Source: Blastomussa wellsi
Lineage: Eukaryota > Cnidaria > Anthozoa > Scleractinia > Plerogyridae
DNA: 64,000 bases
Reading direction: 5' to 3'
Assembly (NCBI GenBank): GCA_947652115.1
Contig: OX393568.1
Coordinates: 24,280,463-24,344,462 of the forward strand
The number at the start of each line of letters is the position of its first letter. Positions within the stretch are counted from its first letter, which is position 1. Under the pieces are notes generated by a model. The model was not told the DNA's origin. It made no database searches and worked only from the letters and a program-made list of their open reading frames with translations. Below are positions 22,801 to 33,000 of the stretch, one piece after another. Both the position numbers and the translations under genes were made by a program.

Positions 22801-24881
22801 TTAGGATTTCTTTCACGTGGTGACAATAAAAATTACGCAGGCCCAGCGAATTTTGTTTTTAAAATTTTATGACGTCACGTGAAAACAAAGAATTGAAAGA
22901 AAGTAAACTCGTGAAAACTCGAATCAAAAGCGTGAAGTTGGTGCCTTGCAAGCAAAAGTTCACGTTCGACAAATCAAGCGATTCGATTGGTTAGTGCACG
23001 TTGCGCAACGTTTTTGAACTAATCAGCAGATGCAAAACAAAGTGACGTCAGTTCACCTTTTTGTTATGATTTCTCCAAGGGGTTCTGACGCGTCTGAAGA
23101 TCGTTTGCTTGGAGAACGAGAAGCGAGAGGCAAAGAAAAAATATCTCGACAGCCAAAAGATGTACGTCAAGGAAATGCTTGGAAGACCCATGGAGAAACT
23201 AAATGTAAGAAGTAACAGCGAGGCTTTTCAAAGCCTGCGAATGCAGGCAATTTTTTCTGTTGTTTCAAAAAACCCGTCTGCATTCATAGGCTGCGTTAGG
23301 TTCCTTGTAATGGATTTGTGCATTTACGAGTTTTCACCTTTAACATATCATTCTTTTTCTTTAATTTTGACAGTTGAGAAAAAACATTTTTGTAGGAGAC
23401 ACGGTTTTGATGCTAAAAGGATGTTGCTATGTTAAAGATGAGAACGTTACATGAACCCAAACTTGAGGTCGTTGTTCAAGGTTAAACCGTTTGAAGAAAA
23501 CTAAGAACACTTTGCTAGAAAGGGAGATCTCGATTAAGTAATAGTTAGTAAATTGGTCGTTGATGTGTTTTCGCCTATCTTCAGTAACATAAAATACGCG
23601 CATCGTTTTCCATAAAAAACCCGCTCATGTTTGAGACGCGGTCCACATTGGCGAAATCTGAAAATGCAGCCCTTTGATACCAGTGTGGGCGAAAACGCAG
23701 CGGTGAAACCCATTTATGCGGAAGGGGCTGAACTTTTTCAAGATGCGAGATGCAGCACCTTAAATGATTGTTCTCTGGGCATTGCAGATCTTTTTTGAGG
23801 GTGTCCAGGAATGTATTGCAGCTGGGGTAAAGGAAGACGAAGTCGGATATCAGTTGGCATTCAGCAAACAAGAACTGAGAAAGTGCATCAAAGAGTACCC
23901 AGCTAAAGAACTTAAAAAAGGATTGGAACAATTGTACAAGAAAGTCGAGAAGCATTTATGCGAGGAGGCAAACTTACTTCAGGTAAGATAGTAGCAAAAT
24001 TAAGGTAGCGTTCCTTTTGCTAAACCGTCTAAATCTGGATTTTGCAATCGAAAGCTACAATAGATTTCCAGTTCCCTGTATGGAACTGCTTTAACAATGA
24101 CTCTATAAAATAACTATAAAGGAAAACAACGTTTCCATTGTATTCAGTGCGCTACTAACACATGCTAAAAAGGAACACAAACATCAAAATATATGTAAAC
24201 AAAGTTAAAGAAAATGCAGAGCAAATGCGTTTTGTAATTGACTTTTGCATGGTTTTCTTAAGGAGTGAATTAGGAGAGGGGATCGCTGAAAATGGTTTGG
24301 TTATAGGAACGATACCCAATGCAAAGTAATCACTGGTCAATCACAAATCACGCAAATAATCCAGTGATCCAATCAAAACTCGAGGCGCGAAGCGCGTGGA
24401 AACGTGCGCGAGCGAGGCATGATTGGTTTTACATCTGATTGCTTGTCGACAAAATGGTGCGATTTTTTAAACCAAAGCAAACCGGAATTACTTTCGACAC
24501 TCCAGTGAAAACAACTCTAACACATAAATCACTGAGTACACTTGTTAGGCCATGTGCCTTTCCTGACATAGGCGTACGGGCACCTTCGGACTTTGGGTGG
24601 CTGTAGCCTCCATGCCCGAAAAAATTACACAATTTTCGAATGTGTTAGCATTAAACCGGTATACAACCGCCCAAAAATTGCCACTGCTTTTGCCCGCTCT
24701 AAGATGTTAAAATGTTGTGTCATTTCAGGTTGTTTGGCACTCGATGCAGGAGGAATTTATTCAACAGTACAAACACTTTGAAGATCTCATTCAGCGATGC
24801 TACCCTGGTTCAATGATCAATCTTGAAGTCACTATCAACGACATTCTGTCGTTCTTCTCTAGCATTGCTCAAAGCCACTGA
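7828..24881 (+). CDS. EXOC1: Exocyst complex component 1 (Sec3), complete, 25 exons
   Basis: Exons: 7828-7951, 8929-9056, 10002-10097, 10400-10460, 11484-11543, 12089-12222, 12736-12861, 13237-13338, 13875-14007, 14628-14737, 15121-15267, 16432-16525, 16925-17157, 17690-17785, 17883-17971, 18696-18734, 19241-19282, 19935-20015, 20348-20483, 21082-21165, 21513-21666, 22113-22133, 23080-23204, 23788-23982, 24729-24881. All phases agree; the product is 920 aa (human about 894). The protein tethers secretory vesicles to the plasma membrane as part of the exocyst. Recognisable blocks, compared with human EXOC1 from memory: [13 protein letters not shown] start, the PH-like N-terminal domain (TYKWVASS), a central coiled coil ([17 protein letters not shown]), then the helical Sec3 C-terminal domain with [45 protein letters not shown], and the terminal SSIAQSH. 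Exon 13 encodes a Ser/Arg-rich linker. Exon 22 is only 21 bp. Introns hold SINEs, MITEs and a LINE tail described separately. Confidence 0.97.
9754..9965. repeat. Tandem repeat, about 83-bp unit, 2.6 copies
   Basis: Successive copies begin with GCTCACTAGCTAG and include TTACCCTGTTGGTAATCGGC and TATATATAATACCTGCAGCA. The first two are nearly identical; the third is truncated and has lost the CCCTG segment. Located in EXOC1 intron 2, just before exon 3. Confidence 0.9.
11036..11325 (+). mobile_element. tRNA-derived SINE, second copy
   Basis: Same family as 5948-6250, here in the plus direction inside EXOC1 intron 4. The head shows GACCTAAAGGTTAGTGTGCTGG (A-box region) and GGGTTTGAGCCC (B-box region), then GGACTAGCATCCCCTCC and GGGGGGAGTAG in the body. 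It is more diverged than the first copy. Confidence 0.8.
14130..14550 (-). mobile_element. Decayed LINE 3' end
   Basis: On the minus strand around 14480-14420 a frame reads [16 protein letters not shown], resembling the C-terminal end of non-LTR reverse transcriptases (WN.LP..LR...S...FK). The downstream part is AT-rich and ends near an A/T tract. Stops follow at once, so it is a fossil in EXOC1 intron 9. Confidence 0.4.
17364..17600. repeat. Imperfect GTCT/GTTT microsatellite with a 36-bp internal duplication
   Basis: Mostly CTGTCTGT-type repeats in EXOC1 intron 13. A block of about 36 bp containing TTTTTGTGTCTGTGTCTCACG is present twice in tandem near 17515-17575. The Cys/Leu/Val-rich frames across it are repeat artefacts. 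Confidence 0.85.
18039..18220. mobile_element. Fold-back MITE with 29-bp terminal inverted repeats
   Basis: The ends CCAAAGTAATAGACCAATTT and its mirror continue for 29 bp with one mismatch. Inside, GAGGCTTGGTGGAATAAAAC is mirrored by TTTTATTCCTCCAAGCCTC, so most of the 182-bp element is self-complementary. It lies in EXOC1 intron 15. Confidence 0.85.
18221..18450. repeat. Dispersed repeat, copy 1
   Basis: Shares ordered blocks with 24340-24520: ATTCAATAAAAACTCGA-like, GCGCG near AAACGTGC, GATTGGTTTT-like, TTTTTTAAACCAA, and ACTTTCGACAC...CAGTGAAAAC. Both lie in EXOC1 introns in the same orientation. No ORF; probably a non-autonomous element. Confidence 0.6.
21236..21395. repeat. GC-rich inverted repeat around an (AT)n core
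   Basis: Arms contain CCGGAACACCAG and CTGGTGTTCCGG on either side of a short TATATATATA run, with several further CCGG/GTTCC copies. It lies in EXOC1 intron 20 immediately after exon 20. Confidence 0.7.
21786..21965 (-). mobile_element. SINE fragment
   Basis: On the minus strand, GTGGCCTCATGAGTTATTGC is followed at tRNA spacing by GGTCCGGGTTCTAGCCCCCGG, a degenerate A-box and B-box pair. The body GGGTTCTTGGGAAGC parallels the TTCTTGGGCAA block of the other SINEs. Confidence 0.65.
24340..24520. repeat. Dispersed repeat, copy 2
   Basis: Related to 18221-18450, with the blocks CCAATCAAAACTCGA, AAACGTGCGCGAGCGAG, GATTGGTTTT and TACTTTCGACAC. Located in EXOC1 intron 24. Confidence 0.6.
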
Positions 24882-25500
24882 CCATAGAAATTGTCATGGA
24901 GTTCACTGATAAAGTATTTAATTGTCAAGCCGACGGAGAACACAACAAGTTTAGAAAATCGCATGGACGCGAGTACAAGTCGCAATTTATGGGCACGACT
25001 AATGCTTTGAAACTTCCATGCGTTCCAAAAAAATCATAACTCGATTGCACTTTATTGAACAATAAGACTACAAGCCCGAGTTTTCTATGAGAGATTATAG
25101 TTTACCACTAAATTGTATCCGATTCTGATTGGTTTAAACTGATTACTTGATGTGATAGTGTCAGTCCTATCAGCGCATAGTAAACAGTGGAAAAACCAAT
25201 CAGATTCAAGAATTTCCAATAGAACACAGCTGATTTTCTACTTTCAACAACCGTTCCGGATAGATAATATTAAGAGAACCAATCAGATTCGCGGAGTTCC
25301 CGCAACCCAACCCTAGCTGTCTACTGGCTGTTGTTCTCCAATCCAAATATAGAAATTTTATAGAAGATATTGTCTTGGTAAACGCCAAAAAACTACTTCA
25401 AGAAATGTTTGGTGACCACACAGGGAGACCATGATAGTTAAGGAAAATAAATAAATTAATGAAGGACACGTTCTCAGTATCCTGCTTAACCGCCATTCCC

Positions 25501-25660
25501 GAGTTCCCTTTTACCTCTGTTTCAAAATGAGTCTAAGTGCAAAACTATTCATGAAAATGAGTTTGCTTTGAATGAAAATGAAGATGCTGTTAAAGCACAT
25601 TTTCATATGGACTGTTTTACACTTAGACTCGTACGTTGACACTGAGGCAAAAGAGAACTC
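25501..25660. mobile_element. Fold-back MITE, about 40-bp arms
   Basis: GAGTTCCCTTTTACCTC at the left end is mirrored imperfectly by GAGGCAAAAGAGAACTC at the right, and GAGTCTAAGTG by CACTTAGACTC further in. The centre carries GAAAATGA repeats. No coding potential. Confidence 0.75.
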
Positions 25661-25829
25661 AGAAATGGCCTATTTGCGCTAAAATCGTCTGACCGTCATG
25701 TAAACCGTTAAGCCGCCATCTTGAATGTTTTGGCGAGTGAAATCTGGGGAAAGGTTAAATTGGTAAATGGCGGAGATGGAGGCTGGGCTGGGGCGGGTAG
25801 ACCAGAGGAAATAAAACGGAAGGAGAGCT

Positions 25830-25979
25830 CACTTAGCCCCCAAAGCTCACCCCCTCAGGGCGTAGCACTTAGCCCCCAAAGCTCTCCCCCTCAGGGCGTA
25901 GCACTTAGCCCCCGAGGCTCACCCCCTCAGGGCGTAGCACTCAGCCCCCGAAGCTCACCCCCTCAGGGCGTAGCACTTA
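25830..25979. repeat. 36-bp minisatellite, 4 units, locus A
   Basis: The units begin CACTTAGCCCCC and end CCCTCAGGGCGTAG; four consecutive copies start at 25830, 25866, 25902 and 25938 with few differences. Because 36 is a multiple of three, one plus frame reads a perfect 12-residue repeat (LSPQSSPPQGVA-like), but there is no sign of a gene. A related array in the opposite orientation lies at 46021-46126. Confidence 0.9.
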
Positions 25980-26147
25980 AAATAAACCAAATCCAGTTTT
26001 GGATTTTAAAGTCACCGGGGTTTTCATTATAAGATATTATATGAAGTTCTAAATAACGTGGAAAGAAAATTCCTCGACAAAGTAAAATTTTACCGTAAGG
26101 AAAATGTACTCACTTTGCCCTGTTTCTTTTGTTCTCATCTCATTGCC

Positions 26148-26240
26148 GGTCTACCGAGTGTTAGGTCGCGGGTTCGAACCCCGGCCGGACCAAAACAAAG
26201 AGTCTTGAAATAACTGAGGAGAAAGTGCTTCCTTTGTAAT
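26148..26240 (+). mobile_element. tRNA-like SINE head
   Basis: Contains GGTCGCGGGTTCGAACCCCGG, a near-perfect T-arm/B-box, after a weak A-box region (CCGGTCTACCGAGTG). The acceptor and anticodon arms cannot be folded convincingly, so it is a SINE or tRNA relic and not a functional tRNA. Confidence 0.55.
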
Positions 26241-27010
26241 GGCATCTTCAAATGAAAGACTTTCTGGACTTTTCGGATAAGGACGATAAACCGTAGGTCT
26301 CGTCTCACACACCTTGTTCATATACAATTCTGAATCCACACACTATTCGAGAAGAGAAGGGGACGTTATCCACGGTGCTGTGGTCTATCCTCCCGCCTTA
26401 TTACTCACCATGGTTTGGGAGGGTTCAGGAAGGCTCATAAATGGACTGATAGCGGCAGCCAGTGGCGCTCTTTGTATGCTGACGTGCGAGGGTCCCCAAT
26501 ACCCACTTTGCAAAATCAAATCACGTAAAAATATTTGGCCTTTTCACGTGTCACGAATAATAACGAAAATGTTTTCACGTTAACGCGAAAATCAACTCGA
26601 TCCCATTTTAGACTGCCAGTATACTCGGAAGACGTAAAACCATTGAAATTTGACTTCTGGCGCGACAAAGTACTCGACAGAAACTTTAAGGGTTTGTATG
26701 GGAAATCCGACAAAGGATGCATGGAGGTAGTTACGTTGTTCCGTTTGTGTATAGCGACTTAGTGTGTTAGAAGACGACAGCCCACAAATAATCCCAATAG
26801 TGCACTCTGCACTATTATAAATGAAGAAGAAGATGCGAACTTTGCTTCGAAAAGAAATGAACCTCCCCATACTCCCCCCCCCCCCCCCCTTTCCCCTTCA
26901 ACCTCGTTCCCAGGGTCTCTTTACTCCCCCTTCCGTTCTGGTTTGGATGAGGTGTAGACTGGAACTTAGACTGACTGCTCGACTGGCCAGCGGACAATTT
27001 CATAATCAAA

Positions 27011-27031
27011 ATGGCGGACGAGGAGTGTTGA
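27011..27031 (+). promoter_or_regulatory. Short uORF overlapping a YY1-like site upstream of NUDT6
   Basis: AAAATGGCGGAC matches the classic YY1 core (AANATGGCG). The same ATG opens a six-codon frame, ending at the TGA at 27029-27031, 22 bp before the NUDT6 start. If the transcript starts upstream it could dampen translation of the main frame; that is inference. Confidence 0.45.
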
Positions 27032-27052
27032 TTTTGAGGAAAAATTGCCGTC

Positions 27053-30000
27053 ATGATGCGCACTTGTAGAAGATTTATAAACAAGACTGGAAGCTTGCTT
27101 CATTTCTGTAGAAGTAGGCACAGTTCTGCTGTAGTATCTTGTCTAAAATGGGAAGAAGCAGACTTTAACGGAGTAGAGGTGAATTTGAGTCAGCTAGGAG
27201 AAAACTGTTCGCTTGACGAGTTTTCTGTTAGGTTAAAGGGTAAGTCAATATTATTCCTTTCTACATGTGTGATTTGAATTTTGTTCAACATGGACTTTCC
27301 TATTTGAAATGTCTTACGATTTTTGGTTTATTTCGTGGTTCAATTTTTTTTATGTCCATAAATCCTACGGGGAGGTTCGAATCTTAAACGTTATTTCTGA
27401 GGGGGCTTTGATCTCTTCCTTTTTCTGAAGGGGGGATTGTGTCGGCAGTTTGATCTTGCTTTCCTGAGGGGGTCTTCAAGAGCTATTTCTGAGGGGGTAG
27501 ACCCTCAATGGGGGGGGGGGTGCAGATATAAGCCAATTATCTGTAGTAGCGCTTAATTGCAGGAATGGCTCCGGGCTCGGAATGCACTGGGAACGAGTTT
27601 GGTTAGCTAAATTAGACTACAAAATCACCCTGAGCACTGCGGTTAGCCTATTAAGCAATCTGGTTAGCCTACTTTTGCATTCCGGTTAGCCTACTAAGCA
27701 CTGCGGTTATGCGATTAGCTCTCAAGAATGGTAAGGGTAACACGATAAAATCTTAAAATTTTCGATGTTCGGCAGCCGGGCCTCGGTAGTGTAGTGGTTA
27801 GTAGGAATAGCTCGTGTTCTGGGTTACCCGGGATCGATTCCACCTCTGTGCTTTTATAATTGACTTTGTTTTTTTCTCTTTATTAGACGAAAAAATCAAA
27901 GTCTAAAAAAAGCTAAGTGTCCCGGAGCCATTCCTGCATTTAACGCCGTGTATTATCTGTGATAAGAATATGTACAATGTATGCATCCATACATGCATTT
28001 TCTGTGTGAAATTATTTTAAACATCTTTCTTCTTTCTAGCTTATATATAATTAAAATTTATACCTCTCATGAAGGATTTTATTGATTTACTGTTTATATA
28101 TTGTACCCTGCAACCAATCTCTTTTGCCAATCTAAAAAAGTTGAAATCCAAGGGAGTGACAATTTTTGCATTAATTAATGTTCCTCTTGTCAATCCTCAA
28201 AGAGTTTTAATATGTGGGGCATATCAGCTGATTGATGGAAATAAATCATCGGAAAGGTAATCGATAAATCATTGACCAGCAAAATATCAAAATTCAAGGA
28301 GTATTCTGACAATTGCAAAGTTGGGTGAGTACCATTGGGTGCTGCATCCTACACTTCCGTACTGTTCATGTGTATTGATTATTGTCGACTGACATACAAA
28401 GCAAAGGAAAAAATTACGTGCAGTGGGTGCAAAAAGTAGAGTGTTACTATTTTTGCCATGCCGTTTTTTTAGAGGATATATTTACTTGGATGTTGTGTGT
28501 TTTGTCAGAAAGCATTCTTCACTGGAGGAAGGAAAGAAGAAGATCTGCATGGATGAAAGTACCAATTGCTCAGAGCTATTTGATACCAGTGGCATTTGAT
28601 CAAGGCTTCAGTTATCATCATGCTGTTGGCAAATATGCCATGCTGTTGAAATGGCTTCCTGGGGGGTTAAGCAAAGTACCATCTTTTGCCACACATCAAG
28701 TGGGAGTGTCAGGTGACTGAGATCAACACTTAATTTCTCCATACAGTATTGTTGCTTCTATCTATATATCGCACACGAAAATAGGTGCAAGACTCGCACT
28801 CTCCCACCCATAACGGTTGACAGGTCTATGCTTCAATACATTTTGATAATTAGATATGAGGATTGTGGAGCTGATGGGCTGTGAGGGCTTCAGGGCCCTC
28901 CAAATAAGTATTTGGGAAAATTATTGAATTTACCCGATTGAAGAATTACCGTTTTACTGTTCTGACTCATAGATAATTATGTGATAATAACAAAATTCAC
29001 TGCATCTGGTATATTGGTGTGCAATTTCTGGGAGAATTCATTTTCCGGTGTAGTACATGTATGTCCCTGGACCCCAAGATGGCTTGCGCCTGCGGCACGC
29101 GCTACAAATGCTTATGGCATTTGCATTAGCCTATATGCCAACACCACTTTGCTGATATTTTCAGGGCTTGTTCTTAACAAAGATAAATGTGAAGTGTTGG
29201 TTGTTCAGGACAAGAACATGGTATGACCTTCTTTTTACTAACTTGTAACTAAAAGTTTCTTTTGGTCCTACTAAATTTACCTGGTGAGTAATGTTGCCAT
29301 TACTTTAAAGGGCCCTAGTCAGTCTCCGCTATTTTCGATCCCATCGAAATTATGGAAATTGCATGTAAAGTGCAATCTTATTGTAGTGCTTCATGTTGTG
29401 TATCTGGAATTCATAAGTTTACTCCCCGTAAAAAAAAATATTACTGAAATTTTTGCATGTAAACAATAACATTTAGGCGTGGTTGACTAGGCTCCTTTAA
29501 TTAACTTGATCCTACATTGTAGTTGAAAATTGGTCAACACATAAGGAAAGCAGTATGGAAATTTCCTGGAGGACTTTCAGATGAGGGAGAAAGTATTGGT
29601 GGGTTTATATCTCTATTACTATAGACTTTTTTCTAATTGGATACTTAAGTCAGTCCAGAAATCTTCATGAATTGTTTTGTAAGTCAAGGGTGTAGCTAGG
29701 GGTTCCTAGGGTGCCCGTGACGCCCCTTTGTGTGACTTTTTAAGTAAACAACACACGATATTCAGGTGGTGAAAACATGCGAATCTGAAAAGTTAGAGTT
29801 ATCACTAGCTCAGTGGTTAGAGCATCCGACTAGTGTAAGGAAGACCTGTTGTGGGTTCAAATCCCATCTGTGAACTCACATTTTTTTGTGTTCTCTCCAC
29901 ACTTATCATTTTGTTATTGTAACGGCGACAGGTTTATAAACTGAGTCGGATTTCGGAGAATTATGCAACACCACGAGTATAACATATCATGCCATGGCGA

Positions 30001-33000
30001 TCTTTAATTCGGTATGATCCAACACGTAAAAACTGAAATAAGGATACAATACTATAACTAACTAAACTTAATACGAGCTTAACTAATCCGACGTACAATT
30101 GAATGGAAATCACTGAGCTGAATAATAAGAAACAATACAATAACAAAAGAATCGATCATTCGTGAAATCACTACACAACGAGCACTTAAAGACACTTAAA
30201 ACGAACAGAAAACTATAGATACAATCTAAAAGCATTCACAAGTTCATGTGCATACCTCTATCCCGATCTTGGGGCGGACAACTGATGCGAAAGGTACGAA
30301 AAACACGGGAAACTATACGTAAACTTGGGTGCTATCGAGAAAGGTTGAGCACCATCGAAATCTGACCACGAGGTTTGTACCTTTGCGCGCTACTGCGCAT
30401 GACTCGTGACGTAAAAGAGGAGTAACGCAATCGTCACGCTATAGAAATGTCACATGGCTCCTCTAAATTGACGAAAGGAAAGGAATTAAAACAAAAATAA
30501 CTAGGTAGTAATCACAATCAGCATTTAAGTAACTAATCAGTGTTCAGTGTTCAGTGGCACAAATGGCCTTCTCTTAATCTGCATGTACTCATCCTTTCTG
30601 GCTCCTCGGTGGGGATCCCGGTCTCCATTTAGGTATCATCGCAGGGAACAAGGAGTACAAGCTTCTGCACTGGTCTGTCCAGGTACGCAGGGGGCTTGGA
30701 TCTCTTCCCATGTTTGTCGAGGGAGGAATCAGCAACTAACAATTTCACCTTTCTTACGAGGCCATCATCACTTGGATAAGCTTGTACAACACGTGCAAGG
30801 CGCCACTGGTTCCGGGATTGGTCTTCGTCCTTGATGATGACCACGTCGTCTTCCTTCATATTTCTTCTCGTTCGGGCCCACTTCTGTCTTGTTTGTAGTG
30901 ACTGGAGAAAGTCAGCCTTCCATTTGACCCAGAATTCATTCACCAGGTATTGGACACGGCGCCATCTCTTCTTGGAATATAGATCTACTCGCTGGAATGA
31001 ACCTGGGGGAGGGAGGACCACATTGGATTTCATGGTGAGCAGGTGGTTGGGTGTCAAAGGATCGAGGCAGTCTGGAGAATTCAGGTCGTTTACTGCTAGC
31101 GGGCGACAGTTTACGATGGCTTCAGCCTCTGTCATGAAGGTGTGCAACGATTCATCATCAAGCTGTGATCCGTGACGAAGGAGGATTGCTTCAATTGCGT
31201 TCCTGGCGGTTCGGATTTGGCGTTCCCATACGCCTCCCATATGGCTTGCATGCGGCACGTTCATCTTGTACATCACATAATCACAGTTTCTCTTTAGCAG
31301 CTCCTGTCTTATTTTGTCCTGATCCAGTTCTGCAAGGGCTTGCTGAAGCTCGTTCTTCGCACCGACGAAATTTGTTCCTTGGTCTGATCGAATTTGGGAG
31401 ACTGGGCCGCGGCGGGCAACAAAGCGACGGTAGGCACTGATGAATGAATCAGCTGTCAGGGAATTGGCCACTTCTATGTGGACTGCTCTCGAGGCCATGC
31501 ATGTGAAGAGGACCCCATATCTCTTAAGCTCACGACGTCGTTCCTTCACGTACCAAGGACCAAAGTAGTCGACAGCGCAATACGAGAAAGGCGGGGCAGG
31601 TTGGACTCGGTCTTCTGGGAGATCAGCCATCTTTTGTTCTTGCACTGTCCCCCTTAACTTTTGGCAATAGACACATTTCGCGATATGGTGGGATACAGCT
31701 GAACTGCCTCCGATGATCCAAAGTCCTGATGACCTGATCCGATTAAGGGTCATCCCGCGTCCTTGATGTTCCACTGAATTGTGATAATGGGAAATGATGA
31801 GGTCTGTCACATGCCCTTTCTTCGGAACAATTGCTGGATGCTTGGCTTCAGGGGTTAAATCAGCGTGTTTTAGGCGGCCGCCAACTCTGAGTATGCCATC
31901 TTCGTCGAGAAAGGGGTCAAGCTTGTATAGAGGACTGTTCTTCTTCACAACTCTGGAGGAGTGGCAGTCTTGAGGTCCTTGTCGTGCATTGGCAGGACGA
32001 AGCAGGCTGATTTCTTCCGGAAATTCTTCTCCTTGCACAAACTTGATTATCTTTGTTTCCGCTGCTTGAAGCTCTTGGGCATTCACTGGAACATAATGAC
32101 TTTCTGACTGTTCGGAGCGTGCGTTTGATATCTGTTCGGGAGCTTGGGTGGATGCTTCTTCCTGGCTCGTCTGTGTTTCTTTCTTTTTCCACCTAAAGCA
32201 AATAGCAACAGCTCGTTTAGCTACGTGCCAGCTGGAGAAGCGTTGAAGGCGTTCAACAAGGTTGGCGCGTTCTTGAATTTGTGTGGTCATGGTCGCGATC
32301 CTTTTCACCTCTGGATCGTCTGGCGAAATGTCCACTGTGTTGTTTAATCCTTGATCATCTAGTGGTTTCCAAAGGAAATCAGGGCCCTTCCACCATCGCG
32401 AGTTCTCAATAAGGTCTCGGGCATTTAGGCCACGTGATGCGTCATCTGCTGGGTTGAGATCCGTTTCCACGTACCGCCACTGATTAGGTAAGGTGCGATC
32501 TCGAATCTGCTGGACTCTATTGGCGACAAATACGTGAAAACGTCTTGCATCGTTGGAGATGTAGCCAATGACCACCTTGCTGTCAGTCCAGAACACCTCT
32601 TTGACTTCTCTGTATTCAAGCTCTCTTTGCAGGATAGCGCTGGTCTTCACTGATATCAATGCAGCTGTGAGTTCGAGTCTTGGGATTGTCACAGTCTTTA
32701 GCGGCGCAACACGGGATTTCGCCATCACGAGGGAACAGTGTATTTGGTCGGATTGATTGATGAGCCTAAGATAGGAGCATTGTCCGTATGCATCCTTGCT
32801 GGCATCTGAAAAGTGGTGCAGCTCTACAGATTTGATTTCACCAAAACCTTCTGGCTTGTAGCATCTGGGAATCTTGAGGTTTGATAGCTGGGATAGGTCT
32901 GTTCTCCACTTCTCCCATCTTGACCTTAGTGGTTCTGGAACCTGGTCGTCCCAATCTGCTCCATCGCGACATAGCTCCTGAAGGATTCCCTTTCCTACCA

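Larger units (their letters stand above)
24882..27010. other. EXOC1-NUDT6 intergenic region
   Basis: Begins with the presumed EXOC1 3' UTR; an AATAAATAAA at about 25446 is one possible polyadenylation signal. It then holds a fold-back element, a minisatellite and a SINE, listed separately, plus a poly-C tract near 26874. A 90-base stretch at 26611-26725 (acceptor-like TTTTAG, then a frame with KPLKFDFWRDKVLDRN) resembles an isolated exon, but I found no partner for it. Confidence 0.5.

Noticed and set aside
25721..26032. Pro/Ser-rich repeat protein at 25.7 kb
   Set aside because: The repeat frame is a by-product of a 36-bp minisatellite; there is no splice or start context, and a related array elsewhere does not preserve a gene.
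29804..29879. Functional tRNA-Thr gene
   Set aside because: Anticodon and acceptor stems carry too many mismatches; kept only as a tRNA-like relic.
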